Part shown: one piece after another, positions 11,523 to 20,488 of the stretch
Position numbering within the stretch: position 1 is the first letter of the stretch
Layout: every line of letters begins with the position of its first letter
NCBI RefSeq assembly: GCF_016461825.1
Contig: NZ_JAEMNU010000008.1
Location: 12,404 to 61,624, forward strand
DNA from: Rugamonas violacea
GTDB taxonomy: Bacteria > Pseudomonadota > Gammaproteobacteria > Burkholderiales > Burkholderiaceae_D
Length of the DNA: 49,221 nt
Direction of reading: 5' to 3'
The notes under the pieces: generated by a model
Told to the model about the DNA's origin: nothing
Databases searched by the model: none
The model's input: the letters and a program-made list of their open reading frames with translations, nothing else
Translations under genes and position numbers: made by a program

Positions 11523-12647
11523 ATGCGCGTCCTCCACTTCTACAAGACTTACTACCCCGACTCCTGGGGCGGCATCGAGCAGGTCATCCGCCAGATGTGC
11601 GTCGGCACCGGCCGCCTCGGCGTGACCAACGAGGTGTTGACGCTGACCCGCGAGAAGGACCCGTCGGACCTCGAGTTCGAGGGCCACATGGTGCACCGCA
11701 TGCCGCTCGACTTCGAGATCGCCTCGACCGGTTTCTCCTTCGCCGCCATCCGCAAGCTGGCGCGCCTGGCGCGCAAGGCCGACGTGATCCACTACCACTT
11801 CCCGTGGCCCTTCATGGACCTGGCCCACTTCATGGCGCGCATCGACAAGCCGAGCGTGGTGACCTACCACTCCGACATCGTGCGGCAGAAGACCCTGCTG
11901 CGCGTGTACACCCCGCTCAAGCAGCGCTTCCTGCGCAGCGTCGACCTGATCGTGGCGACCTCGCCCAACTACCTGGCCTCGTCGCCGGTGCTGGCCCGCT
12001 ACAAGGAAAAAATCCGCACCATCACCTATGGCCTGGACAAGAGCATCTATCCGGAGCCGGGCGAGGCCAGGCGCGGGCAGTGGCGCGCCCGCTGCGGCGC
12101 GCGCTTCTTCCTGTTCATCGGCGTGCTGCGCTACTACAAGGGCCTGCACATCCTGCTCGACGCCGTCGCCGATCTGGACTACCCGGTGGTGATCGTCGGC
12201 GCCGGCCCGATCGAGCGCGAACTCAAGGCCCACGCCGAGCGGCTCGGCCTGAGCCACGTGATGTTCGTCGGCGCGCTCGAAGAGGCCGACAAGATCGCCC
12301 TGCTGCAGCTGTGCTACGCCATGGTGTTCCCGTCGCACCTGCGCTCGGAGGCCTTCGGCATCTCGCTGCTCGAGGGGGCGATGTTCGGCAAGCCGATGAT
12401 CTCCAGCGAGATCGGCACCGGCACCACCTACATCAACATCGACAACGACACCGGCCTGGTGGTGCCGCCGGACGATCCGGCGGCGCTGGGCGCGGCCATG
12501 CGCACCCTGTGGGAGCAGCCCGAGCGGGCCGCCGCCATGGGCCGGCGCGCCGAGGCGCGCTACTGGGAGTTGTTCACCGCCGAGAAGATGGCCGAGAACT
12601 ACACCGCGCTGTACCGCGAACTGGCGGCGCGCCCGGCGAAGGGCTGA
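11523..12647 (+). CDS. GT4-family glycosyltransferase (WbpZ-like candidate)
   Basis: 374 aa, beginning MRVLHFYKTYYPDSWGG, a start seen in WbpZ/rhamnan-type family 4 transferases. It is a GT-B fold with a conserved YHSDIVRQ segment, the donor-domain start FIGVLRYYKGL, VGAGPIERELK, and the EX7E motif within SEAFGISLLEGAMFGKP. It begins 35 nt after the previous transferase, probably in the same transcript. The likely role is transfer of a GDP-sugar residue early in assembly of the polysaccharide. No ABC transporter (Wzm/Wzt) or polymerase is present, so export genes must be elsewhere. Confidence 0.88.
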   Translation: MRVLHFYKTYYPDSWGGIEQVIRQMCVGTGRLGVTNEVLTLTREKDPSDLEFEGHMVHRMPLDFEIASTGFSFAAIRKLARLARKADVIHYHFPWPFMDLAHFMARIDKPSVVTYHSDIVRQKTLLRVYTPLKQRFLRSVDLIVATSPNYLASSPVLARYKEKIRTITYGLDKSIYPEPGEARRGQWRARCGARFFLFIGVLRYYKGLHILLDAVADLDYPVVIVGAGPIERELKAHAERLGLSHVMFVGALEEADKIALLQLCYAMVFPSHLRSEAFGISLLEGAMFGKPMISSEIGTGTTYINIDNDTGLVVPPDDPAALGAAMRTLWEQPERAAAMGRRAEARYWELFTAEKMAENYTALYRELAARPAKG

Positions 12648-12879
12648 GGCCATCGGCCAAAGTTTGACTTTGCGCAAACCGGGGTCTTGAGATAACGCTA
12701 ATATGGCGTCGAACTCCTGGCCCCGCCCATGGTCACAGCAACGCCAACAACAATGTTATCGGCGCTCCACTGTGTGACGCAACGACATGGACGGACGCGG
12801 GAGTTCACCCCACCCGCACTATCCCCTCGCCAGTCCCCTCCACATCAACAGCGACAGCAACAGCGCCATCGCCATCGTT

Positions 12880-12951
12880 TCATGGCCAGCGCCGGCCGCG
12901 CGCGATGCGCGCCGCCTCGGTGCGCTTGGCCGCGCCCAGCTTCCCGATCAC
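12880..12951 (-). pseudogene. Remnant of a LuxR/NarL-type regulator C-terminus
   Basis: The 385-nt gap between the polysaccharide cluster and the amidohydrolase holds no convincing gene. On the minus strand a 23-codon stretch from 12951 to the TGA at 12880-12882 reads VIGKLGAAKRTEAARIARG. This is the end of the LuxR-type DNA-binding helix region (usual pattern: ..V..VLxKLGAxNRTEAA..A). The frame just upstream no longer resembles the family, so only the last part of the helix-turn-helix survives. The rest of the gap shows nothing recognisable. Confidence 0.5.
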
Positions 12952-13032
12952 CCTTGAACACCGCCCGCCCCAAGCCGGCTACACTGGCGGCGTAACGCCC
13001 TGTTCTCATCCACCGCCCCGAAGGAACTTTGC

Positions 13033-14841
13033 ATGACCTCACGCACGCTGCGCAACGCCGCCACCGTTTGTCTACTGCTGGGCGCCGCCACGGCCACCGG
13101 CGTCGCCGCGGCCGGCCCCGCGCCGGCCGCCGACACGGTCTACCGCAACGGCTACATCTACACCGTCGACGCGCGCGACAGCGTGCAGCAGGCGCTGGCG
13201 GTGCGCGGCGGGCGCATCGTCTACGTCGGCGACGATGCCGGCGCCGCCGCCCACATCGGCAAGCGCAGCAAGGTGGTCGACCTGCGGGGACGCATGCTGA
13301 TGCCCGGCCTGGTCGACGGCCACATGCATCCGCAATCGGGCGGCGCGCGTCTGCTCAACTGCAATCTGAACTACGCCTCGCTGACGGTGCCGCAGTTCCA
13401 GGCGCGCATCCAGGCCTGCCTCGACCAGGAAAAAAACGCCGACGCCAAGCGCTGGCTGGTGGTGGTCAACTGGTTCCAGCAGGGCATGCAGCCGGACGGC
13501 GTGGCGACCGGCGCGGCGACCCTCGACAGCCTGGCCACCCAGCGTCCGCTGGTGGTGCGCTCCTCGTTCGGCCACTCCGCGCTGGTCAACCGCCGTGCGC
13601 TGCAACTGGCCGGCATCACGCGCGACACGCCCGATCCGCTGGCCGGCAAGATCGCCCGCGACGCCAACGGCGAGGCCAGCGGCCTGCTGGAGGACGCCGC
13701 CCAGGAGCTGGTGATGCAGCACCTGCCGCCGCTGACCCCGGCCGAGAACCTGGCCGCCTCGCGCGCCGCCCTGGCCGCCATGCGCCGCCAGGGCGTGACC
13801 AGCTTCCTCGACGCCTACACCGACCCGGAAACCATGACCGCCTTCCGCCAGCTGCAGCGGCGTGGCGAGCTGACCGCGCGCGGCCACTTCGCCGTGCTGA
13901 TCACGCCGGAGGAGGGCGCCGCGCCGGCCAAGGCGGTGGCCGCGCTGCTCAGGCAGTCGCGCCGGTACGACCAGGGGCCGACCCGCGTCGCGCCGTCGAT
14001 GCAGGTGCGCCACGCCAAACTGTTCATGGACGGCGTGATCGCCGCGCCGGCGCTGACCGGCACCATGCTGGCGCCCTACTACGTCGACCGGGGCACGCCG
14101 CAGCAACCGCACTGGGTGCCCGGCGACAGCAAGGGACCGGCCGCCTACTTCGCGCCGGCCGTGCTGCAAGGCGTGCTGGGCGAGCTGGCCAAGGCGCGCA
14201 TCGACCCGCACATCCACGTCGACGGCGACGGCGCCGTGCGCGCGGCGCTCGACGCCATCGCCGCGCTGCGCGCCACGGCCGAGGGCCGCGCCGTGCGGCC
14301 GGCGCTGGCGCACGACGAGATTGTCGACCCGGCCGACCTGGCCCGCTTCGCCGCGCTCGACACCAGCGCCGTGCTGTCCTTCCAGTGGGCCAAGCCGGCG
14401 CCGGACACGGTCGGCGCGCTGCAGCCCTACTTGGGGCCGGAACGCTACGCGCTGGTCGAGCCGCAGGCGCTGTTGCTCGATGCCGGCGCCCGCGTCGCCT
14501 TCGGCAGCGACTGGCCGGTCGACGCGCTCGACCAGTGGTTCGCGCTGAAGGTCGGCGTGACCCGCACCGCCGCGCCCGATGCCGGCGCCGAGTTCGCCGG
14601 CCGGCTCGGCACGCAGCCCGGCATGCCGCGCGCCGCCGTGCTGCGCGCCATCACCATGAACGCCGCCTACACGCTGCGCCAGGAGGCGCAGACCGGCTCG
14701 CTGGAGGTGGGCAAGCTGGCCGACCTGATCGTCCTCGACCGCAACTTCTTCGCCATCCCGGCCGAGGACATCGCCAACATCAAGGTGCTGCAAACGGTGG
14801 TGGGCGGCAAGGTGGTCTACCGCGACAAGGCGCTGCGCTAG
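13033..14841 (+). CDS. Exported amidohydrolase of the YtcJ (amidohydrolase-3) type
   Basis: 602 aa. It has a signal peptide of about 33 residues (LLGAATATGVAAAG...APAAD). The metal-dependent TIM-barrel hydrolase domain shows MPGLVDGHMHP (first metal His pair), HIHVDGDGAV (third metal His region), ALAHDEIVD, and FGSDWPVD (catalytic/metal Asp). The C-terminal beta segment EVGKLADLIVLDRN is characteristic of the family. AAGGAA precedes the ATG. Substrates of this broad family include amides, imides and carbamates; nothing here fixes one. It probably acts in the periplasm. It has a related, shorter paralogue at 42569-44239. Confidence 0.88.
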   Translation: MTSRTLRNAATVCLLLGAATATGVAAAGPAPAADTVYRNGYIYTVDARDSVQQALAVRGGRIVYVGDDAGAAAHIGKRSKVVDLRGRMLMPGLVDGHMHPQSGGARLLNCNLNYASLTVPQFQARIQACLDQEKNADAKRWLVVVNWFQQGMQPDGVATGAATLDSLATQRPLVVRSSFGHSALVNRRALQLAGITRDTPDPLAGKIARDANGEASGLLEDAAQELVMQHLPPLTPAENLAASRAALAAMRRQGVTSFLDAYTDPETMTAFRQLQRRGELTARGHFAVLITPEEGAAPAKAVAALLRQSRRYDQGPTRVAPSMQVRHAKLFMDGVIAAPALTGTMLAPYYVDRGTPQQPHWVPGDSKGPAAYFAPAVLQGVLGELAKARIDPHIHVDGDGAVRAALDAIAALRATAEGRAVRPALAHDEIVDPADLARFAALDTSAVLSFQWAKPAPDTVGALQPYLGPERYALVEPQALLLDAGARVAFGSDWPVDALDQWFALKVGVTRTAAPDAGAEFAGRLGTQPGMPRAAVLRAITMNAAYTLRQEAQTGSLEVGKLADLIVLDRNFFAIPAEDIANIKVLQTVVGGKVVYRDKALR

Positions 14842-14989
14842 CCGACCGCGCCAGCAACTCCGGCTCAATACGAATGCTCAAGCCGAAGTAGGTCAAGCTT
14901 TCGCCCGCATCGGATAAGCAATACCGCGCCCGGGTCGCCAAGCCGTAACACACCTATGCAATAATGAGGAACACGTGGGAGCAACCGCT

Positions 14990-15331
14990 ATGAGCGCCGC
15001 CATCTTTGACAGCCACAAATACGCCAAACGCCTGATCGAGGCAGGTGTTGAAGCAAAAGCCGCTGACGTTCAGGCCGAAACGATGGTCGAAGTCATGACG
15101 CAGGTAGCGGCCAGCTCGGCCACGATCGATAAGCAGGACAGTAAGTTAAACCGACTGGACAGCAAGATCGACCTCTTGGCCGCTGAAATGCGTGCGCAAC
15201 ATGCCGAACTCAGGGCGCTGATTGAGCGGAACTCAAAAGAAAGCACGCGCTGGCTCATGGGCGTGGTGATATCGGTCGGCGTACTGCAATCAGCCCTCGT
15301 AACCGGGCTCGCGCTCAAACTCCTTCACTGA
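14990..15331 (+). CDS. Small coiled-coil, tail-anchored membrane protein (DUF1640-like)
   Basis: 113 aa from ATG 14990 (GGGAG about 9 nt upstream; a GTG at 14975 is less likely). The N-terminus FDSHKYAKRLIEAGVEAKAADVQAE resembles the DUF1640/CCDC90 family. A heptad coiled coil (about 45-85: DKQDSKLNRLDSKIDLL) follows, then one C-terminal membrane helix (about 90-112). The function of bacterial members is not established. The gene is monocistronic and ends at a hairpin terminator. Its base composition is less G+C-rich than its neighbours. Confidence 0.75.
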   Translation: MSAAIFDSHKYAKRLIEAGVEAKAADVQAETMVEVMTQVAASSATIDKQDSKLNRLDSKIDLLAAEMRAQHAELRALIERNSKESTRWLMGVVISVGVLQSALVTGLALKLLH

Positions 15332-15344
15332 CCAGAGCACCGTC

Positions 15345-15367
15345 AACCGCCTTCGGGCGGTTTTTTA
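15345..15367 (+). terminator. Intrinsic terminator of the coiled-coil gene
   Basis: Stem AACCGCC (15345-15351) and GGCGGTT (15356-15362) with a stable TTCG loop is followed by further T residues. It lies 13 nt after the stop codon. Confidence 0.9.
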
Positions 15368-15454
15368 TTGGCCCACCGGTCGATGTGCCTCGGCAGCCGG
15401 TGCTACGCCACGCCAAGCTTAAGCAGGCTTGAGGCCGAGGCGGCGCCAGACAAC

Positions 15455-15490
15455 AAAAAACCCGCGAAGCTTGGCAGCATGCGGGTTTTA
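15455..15490 (-). terminator. Intrinsic terminator of the tRNA-Leu gene
   Basis: Arms AACCCGC/GCGGGTT flank a 15-nt centre. Read on the minus strand, the hairpin is followed by a run of T (complement of the A run at 15455-15460). It lies about 30 nt downstream of the tRNA. The A/T runs on both sides mean it could work in both directions. Confidence 0.75.
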
Positions 15491-15521
15491 ATGTTGGGTG
15501 ATACCGTGCAATACAAAATCA

Positions 15522-15608
15522 TGGTGCCGGGAGCCGGAATCGAACCGGCACGCTGTCTCCAGCGCGGGATTTTGAGTCCCGTGCGTCTACCTATTCCGCC
15601 ATCCCGGC
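15522..15608 (-). tRNA. tRNA-Leu (anticodon CAA)
   Basis: Read on the minus strand, a 7-bp acceptor stem GCCGGGA/TCCCGGC is followed by discriminator A and an encoded CCA end (15522-15524). The D-arm contains GGTAGACGC, and the anticodon stem CGGGA/TCCCG encloses loop CTCAAAA (anticodon CAA, reading UUG). A long class II variable arm and the T-arm GGTTCGATTCC follow. The long variable arm and discriminator A fit leucine. About 87 nt. No duplicated 3' end that would mark an integration site is visible nearby. Confidence 0.97.
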
Positions 15609-15753
15609 AACGCGACTCGCATTATCACTGATTTACTCGCATCCGGCAAGCCTGATGCGGAATTTTTATATTTGTACAAGTATTCCAGGCCCGGTCGAAG
15701 CGGGTATCATCTCTGCTCCCCCCCGCAACGGCCGGCATGTCCGGCGTTCACGC

Positions 15754-17715
15754 ATGAATAACAGCAAGATCCGCGAGATCATCCTCGGCAAGCCGCTCGA
15801 CCCGATGAAGAGCGAAACCCGCCATTCGATGGCGCTGGTGGCCTTCCTGGCCTGGGTCGGCCTCGGCGCGGACGGCCTGTCCTCCTCGTCCTACGGCCCG
15901 GAGGAGACCTTCAAGGCGCTCGGCGCCCACACCCACCTCGGCCTGTACATGGCCATCGCCACCGCCGTCACGGTGTTCATCATCGCGCTGGCCTACAACC
16001 AGGTGATCGAACTGTTCCCCACCGGCGGCGGCGGCTACCGCGTCGCCACCCGCCTGGTCGGCCCCTACATGGGCCTGATCTCCGGCTGCGCCCTGATCCT
16101 CGACTACGTGCTGACCATCGCCATCTCGATCGCCTCCGGCGTCGACGCGCTGGCCTCCTTCCTGCCGCTCGGCTTCCAGCCCTACAAGCTATGGGCCGAG
16201 GCCTTCTTCATCGGCCTGCTGATCGTGATGAACCTGCGCGGCCTGAAGGAGGCGATCCAGATCCTGCTGCCGATCTTCCTCGGCTTCGTCGCCACCCATC
16301 TGGTGTTGATCGTTTACGGCATTTTCGCCCACGCCTCGCACCTGCCGGCGCTGCTGCCCAACACGCTGGCCGACACCGGCCAGCTGGCCACGCAGATCGG
16401 CTGGACCGGCGTGGCCGGCATGCTGTTGCTGGCCTACTCGCAGGGCGGCGGCACCTACACGGGGCTGGAGGCGGTGTCGAACAATGTCAACCTGCTGGCC
16501 GAGCCGCGCGTGCGCACCGGCAAGATGACGATGCTGTACATGGCGCTGTCGCTGGCCTTCACGGCCGGCGGCATCATCCTGCTGTACCTGCTGTGGGACG
16601 CCCAACCGGTCGCCGGCGAGACCCTCAACGCCTCGACCTTCAAGACCATCATCGCCAGCATGGGCCTGGGCGGACCGCTGCTCAACCAGGTGCTGCTGGT
16701 GGTGGTGCTGGCCTTCGAGGCGGGCCTGCTGTTCGTCGCCGCCAACACCGGCTTCCTGGGCGGCCCGTCGGTGCTGGCGAACATGGCGGCCGACTCCTGG
16801 GTGCCGCACAAATTCCGCTACCTGTCGACCCGGCTGGTGACGCAGAACGGCATCCTGGTGATGGGCCTGGCCGCGCTGGCCATCCTGTTCTGGACCGGCG
16901 GCAGCGTGACCCTGCTGGTGGTGCTGTATTCGATCTCGGTGTTCCTGACCTTCGCCATCTCGCTGTTCGGCCTGTGCCTGTACTGGGCGCGCAACCGCCG
17001 CCGCGGCACGCACTGGCTGCGCCGCCTGCTGCTGTCGGCGGTCGGCTTCGTCATCTGCGCCGGCATCCTGGCGATCCTGCTGGTCGAGCGCTTCGCCGGC
17101 GGCGGCTGGGCCACCATCGTCATCATCGCCGCCATCGCCGGCCTGTGCATCGTCGTGCGCAAGCACTACCAGAAGACCAAGCAGGCCATCCACTCGGTCG
17201 ACCAGGTGTTCGCCAGCCAGCCCTTCGGCGCCAACCCGGAGCCGGTCGAGCCGCAGCTGGACGACCAGACCGCCGTGTTCATCGTCGGCACCTCGCGCGG
17301 CGGCGGTCTGCACGCGCTGCTGTGGGTGCAGCGCATGTTCCCCGGCCACTTCAAGAATTTTTTGTTCGTCAACGCGCGCACCGTCGACTCGCACGCCTAC
17401 GGCGGCGAGGGCGCGCTCGAACAGATGCGCAGCGAGGCGGCCGCGACCTTGGAGTACTTCGTCGACTTCTGCCACAGCCACCACATGGCCTCGGCCTCCT
17501 ACCTGGGCTTCGGCACCGACGCGGTGGACGAGGTGACCCGCCTATGCGAACAGATCAGCGAGGAGTTCCCGCATGCGATCTTCTTCACCAGCAAGCTGAT
17601 CTTCGCCACCGACAACTGGATGACCCGGCTGCTGCACAACCAGGCGGCGCTGGCGGTGCAGCGCCGCCTGCATCTGGAGGGCTTGCAGATGGTGATCCTG
17701 CCGATGAAGGTGTGA
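15754..17715 (+). CDS. APC-superfamily permease with cytoplasmic tail (KimA-like potassium or amino-acid transporter)
   Basis: 653 aa from ATG 15754. The N-terminus ILGKPLDP followed by GADGLSSSSYGPEETF resembles the KimA/YdaO branch of the APC superfamily (first helix break). About 12 hydrophobic helices follow (roughly 25-510), including the GGGGYRVA and TYTGLEAVSNN segments. A hydrophilic C-terminal domain (about 530-653) contains FIVGTSRGGGLHALLWVQRMFP and a conserved-looking FFTSKLIF stretch. KimA relatives import potassium and bind cyclic dinucleotides in that tail, but many homologues are annotated only as amino-acid permeases. The substrate is therefore uncertain. A weak ribosome site precedes the start. 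Confidence 0.85.
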   Translation: MNNSKIREIILGKPLDPMKSETRHSMALVAFLAWVGLGADGLSSSSYGPEETFKALGAHTHLGLYMAIATAVTVFIIALAYNQVIELFPTGGGGYRVATRLVGPYMGLISGCALILDYVLTIAISIASGVDALASFLPLGFQPYKLWAEAFFIGLLIVMNLRGLKEAIQILLPIFLGFVATHLVLIVYGIFAHASHLPALLPNTLADTGQLATQIGWTGVAGMLLLAYSQGGGTYTGLEAVSNNVNLLAEPRVRTGKMTMLYMALSLAFTAGGIILLYLLWDAQPVAGETLNASTFKTIIASMGLGGPLLNQVLLVVVLAFEAGLLFVAANTGFLGGPSVLANMAADSWVPHKFRYLSTRLVTQNGILVMGLAALAILFWTGGSVTLLVVLYSISVFLTFAISLFGLCLYWARNRRRGTHWLRRLLLSAVGFVICAGILAILLVERFAGGGWATIVIIAAIAGLCIVVRKHYQKTKQAIHSVDQVFASQPFGANPEPVEPQLDDQTAVFIVGTSRGGGLHALLWVQRMFPGHFKNFLFVNARTVDSHAYGGEGALEQMRSEAAATLEYFVDFCHSHHMASASYLGFGTDAVDEVTRLCEQISEEFPHAIFFTSKLIFATDNWMTRLLHNQAALAVQRRLHLEGLQMVILPMKV

Positions 17716-17730
17716 ACCGGCGCGGCCGGA

Positions 17731-18414
17731 TCAGCGCCGTCCGACGGGCCGGGCCGCCGCCTGGGCCGCCGGTTGGCGCCGCTGGCGCCGGGCCGTGAAG
17801 GCGAGCAGGCCCAGGCCGCCGATCAGCATGGCGTAGCTCGACGGTTCGGGCACCGCCCTGACCAGCAGGAAGTCCTGGTTGGTCGGGCTGGCCAGCACTT
17901 GCACCTGCACCGTGTTGAGCGTGCCCAGGTCGCCCAGCCAGCCCTCGGCGATGCCGCGCGCGGTGCTGTTGCCCGTTTCCGTGAACACGCCGCTGGACAG
18001 GCTGTAGCCGCCGCCGCCCGATTCGTATTCGATCTCCCACACCGCCAGCTGGAAGGCGGCCGACTTGTCGGCGCTGTCGACGCCGGCGCGGTATTTGGTC
18101 ACCAGTTTGCCCAGGTCCTGGGCCATTTGCGCCGGCAGCGCGGTCGGCACGTAGTTGGTGTAGGTCGCCCCCCAGTTGAAGGTCTGGTACAGGTCGAGGC
18201 AGTAGGTGGCGAAGGGCGAGCCGTTCAGCACGCCGCTGAATTCGCCGGCGCCGCCCGAGTAGTTGGTGTCGGGCGTGGCGCCGCCGTTGACGTGGACCGA
18301 CACGCCGGCCGAGCCGTAGGTGTAGTTGTTCAGCTGCAGGGTGTCGGCGCCGGCTTGGGCGCAGCAGAGGACGAGGCAGGCGGTGGCGATGGAGGCGGAA
18401 AGCAGGCGGCGCAT
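17731..18414 (-). CDS. PEP-CTERM sorted exported protein
   Basis: 227 aa. The N-terminal signal peptide covers about 1-23 (ATACLVLCCAQAGA). The mature region, rich in Gly, Ser, Asn and Tyr, contains CLDLYQTFNWG and AFQLAVWEIEY, as seen in PEP-CTERM proteins of unknown function in this group. The C-terminus has the full sorting signal: VPEPSSYAML, a short hydrophobic helix, then a basic cluster RRQRR. It should be recognised by an exosortase/archaeosortase-type enzyme (EpsH) and placed in the envelope or biofilm matrix. No exosortase is in the window. A 25-residue low-complexity tail follows the basic cluster. AGGAGAA lies ahead of the ATG. It is convergent with the permease, 15 nt between stops. 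Confidence 0.9.
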   Translation of the reverse strand: MRRLLSASIATACLVLCCAQAGADTLQLNNYTYGSAGVSVHVNGGATPDTNYSGGAGEFSGVLNGSPFATYCLDLYQTFNWGATYTNYVPTALPAQMAQDLGKLVTKYRAGVDSADKSAAFQLAVWEIEYESGGGGYSLSSGVFTETGNSTARGIAEGWLGDLGTLNTVQVQVLASPTNQDFLLVRAVPEPSSYAMLIGGLGLLAFTARRQRRQPAAQAAARPVGRR

Positions 18415-18597
18415 GGGAATTCTCCTGAATGGGTGGGGTGAAACTGTTATCTAAGGTATATTGGCTAGTGCATTAATGCAATCAATTTTTCCCAAAATAA
18501 ACTTCGCTGTGGCCGCCCCGAGACACAATTCCTAAGCGCAATATTTTTCATTTCCCAGGTGAAATTCCACCACCGCGCATCTGTTGGATGGGCGGAA

Positions 18598-18633
18598 ACA
18601 AACAGGGGCAGCCGATCGGCTGCCCCTGTTTGT
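18598..18633 (-). terminator. Perfect 36-bp palindrome, probable terminator
   Basis: The sequence is a perfect inverted repeat centred at 18615/18616 with 18-bp arms (ACAAACAGGGGCAGCCGA and complement). It lies 18 nt beyond the stop of the ArnT-like gene, and T-rich sequence follows on the minus strand, so it most likely terminates that gene. The 18415-18597 stretch on its left is A+T-rich and should hold the PEP-CTERM gene promoter. Confidence 0.8.
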
Positions 18634-18651
18634 TCGCCGTCCGGCCCGCGC

Positions 18652-20376
18652 TCAGTCGGTGCGGCGGTACAGGCGGAAGCGTTCCTCGCGGTCGGACGGC
18701 CGGCGGCCCTCCCACAGCAATTGCCACTGCTTGCCGCGGTGTTGCGCGGCGATTTCGCGGTCGTCGCGCAGGCGCACGCTGTCCTGCAACAGCAGCAGCT
18801 CGCAGCGGCCGCCCTCGACGCCGGTGAACGGCAGGTGGGCGTAGTAGGCGAAGGAGGCGCGCTGCGCCGGGCCGACGTTGGTCTCGATGCAGCCCACGCC
18901 GGGCGGCAGCTTGTCGGCGATCTGGCGCGCCACGCTGGCGTAGCTCTTGCTGTAGTTCATGTCCGGCAGGAACAGCGTCATCAACAAAATCCAGATCAGG
19001 ATCAGGCCGCCGGAGGACAGCACCACGGCGCGCCACAGCACGGCGGGCTGGCGCGACAGGCGCCAATGCACCAGGGCGATCCAGCCGGCGGTGGCGGCGG
19101 CGGCGACGACGAAGGCCAGCAGGCCCAGCTCCGGCTTGAAGCCGGGCACCAGCTTGAGCGCGTTCTTGGCGGCCTGCGCCGGCCAGCCGGTCAGCTTGGC
19201 GATCCAGAAGATCCAGATCACGCCGGCGCACAGGGTCAGCGCCATCACCGAGAACCAGTCGATGGCGTTGATGGCGCCGCGCTTCATGGTCAGCAGGCCG
19301 AAGGCGGCCATGATGGCCAGCGGCGGCAGCAGGGCCAGCAAATGGCCCTGCTCGGGATTCGGCTGGAACAGGGTCAGCAGCGCGCCCATGGTGACGAAGC
19401 TGAGCGGCACGACGATGTGCAGCACGTGGTGCTGGCGGCGCCAGGCGTACACGGCCCAGCCGGCGAAGGGCCAGGCGGGCCAGAAGAACCAGGTGCCGAC
19501 GCGGAAGAAGAACTTCAGCGACAGCGCCGTCGGCAGCGCCAGCTGGGCGGCGCCCAAGGCCAGCCAGCCGGCCAGCGGGGTCTGCTGGTAGGGCCGCAGC
19601 AGCTGGGCCGGCAGCAGCCACAGCGCGGCGATCGCCACGGCGACGACGGCGGCGAGGGCCAGCTCGCGCAGCGTGCGGCCCAGCGGCAGGCCGAGGAAGC
19701 GGGTGCACAGCAGCAGCGCGACGGTCAGCGCGGCCGGCGTCAGCCAGCCACGGGTCAGGCTCAGCAGGCCCAGCGCCAGGCCGATCAGGGCGGCGTTGCG
19801 CAGCGAGGCGCGTTCGACATAGCGCACCGCGCGGTAGACCAGCAGGGCCACCAGCGACACCTGCAGCGCCTCGGCGGTGGTCTCGTGGCTGTGCAGCAGC
19901 AGGCCCAGGCTGCCCAGGTAGATCAGCACGGCGGCGTCGGCCAGGGTGCGGCCGAAGTCGCGCGGCTCGGGCTGGCCGCCGAAGGCCAGGCGCAGCGGCT
20001 GGGCGTCGGGGCGGCGGCCCAGGTTGAAGGCGGCGTACCAGACCGAGGCGACGCCGAGCAGGAACACCAGGCCGGTGGCGACGCGGGCGCCCAGCACATC
20101 GCCCAGCAGCCAGCCGAACAGCTTGATGCCGAGCGCGCCCAGCCAGAAGGCCAGCGGCCCCTCGTCGCTGACGCTGAGGCCGGCGATGTTGGGCCACAAC
20201 CAGTCCTGCCAGCCGCCCTGGGCCATGGTCCACATCACGCCGAAGCTGGCGGCGTCGTCGTTCTTCCAAGGGTCGCGGCCGATCAGGCCGGGCAGGATGT
20301 ACAGCAGGCCGAGCGCGAACAGCGCCCAGCGGGGCAGGGCCAGGGTGGCGGCGGCGGGAAGACGGACTGGCTTCAT
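18652..20376 (-). CDS. ArnT/PMT-like integral membrane glycosyltransferase (GT39/GT83 type)
   Basis: 574 aa. About 11-12 membrane helices occupy roughly 15-460 and a soluble periplasmic C-terminal domain occupies about 465-574. The first periplasmic loop has GRDPWKNDDAASFG with the acidic pair that acts as catalytic centre in GT-C enzymes, followed by EGPLAFWLGAL. This pattern matches ArnT (4-amino-arabinose to lipid A) and related polyprenyl-phosphate-sugar transferases. The family moves a sugar from a polyprenyl phosphate donor to lipid A or protein on the periplasmic side. No arn genes are nearby, so the donor and acceptor are unknown. It is a single gene on the minus strand. Confidence 0.85.
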   Translation of the reverse strand: MKPVRLPAAATLALPRWALFALGLLYILPGLIGRDPWKNDDAASFGVMWTMAQGGWQDWLWPNIAGLSVSDEGPLAFWLGALGIKLFGWLLGDVLGARVATGLVFLLGVASVWYAAFNLGRRPDAQPLRLAFGGQPEPRDFGRTLADAAVLIYLGSLGLLLHSHETTAEALQVSLVALLVYRAVRYVERASLRNAALIGLALGLLSLTRGWLTPAALTVALLLCTRFLGLPLGRTLRELALAAVVAVAIAALWLLPAQLLRPYQQTPLAGWLALGAAQLALPTALSLKFFFRVGTWFFWPAWPFAGWAVYAWRRQHHVLHIVVPLSFVTMGALLTLFQPNPEQGHLLALLPPLAIMAAFGLLTMKRGAINAIDWFSVMALTLCAGVIWIFWIAKLTGWPAQAAKNALKLVPGFKPELGLLAFVVAAAATAGWIALVHWRLSRQPAVLWRAVVLSSGGLILIWILLMTLFLPDMNYSKSYASVARQIADKLPPGVGCIETNVGPAQRASFAYYAHLPFTGVEGGRCELLLLQDSVRLRDDREIAAQHRGKQWQLLWEGRRPSDREERFRLYRRTD

Positions 20377-20443
20377 CGATCAGTGTGCAATATGGAGGTA
20401 GACGGCAGTATGCAGGAAAACGCGGGGGCGGACAGCAACAGAC

Positions 20444-20471
20444 AAAAAAAGGCAGCCGAGGCTGCCTTTTT
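20444..20471 (-). terminator. Bidirectional intrinsic terminator (rpmE2 side)
   Basis: Stem GGCAGCC (20451-20457)/GGCTGCC (20460-20466) is flanked by seven A on the left and five T on the right, so it can end transcription in both directions. It lies 17 nt after the rpmE2 stop. Confidence 0.88.
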
Positions 20472-20488
20472 GTACGAAGCGGCGGAAA

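Noticed and set aside
12729..12995. Plus-strand ORF of 88 codons in the gap after the polysaccharide cluster
   Set aside because: Arg/His/Pro-rich, without ribosome site, and it overlaps the LuxR-type remnant on the other strand.
15522..15608. tRNA-Leu as an integration site for a mobile island
   Set aside because: No integrase, no repeated tRNA 3' end and no foreign-looking DNA next to it.
15368..15631. Plus-strand ORF across the tRNA-Leu region
   Set aside because: It runs antisense through a convincing tRNA gene and its terminator.
18598..18633. Perfect palindrome as a recombination site
   Set aside because: Its place 18 nt after a stop codon and T-rich flank fit a terminator better; no recombinase nearby.
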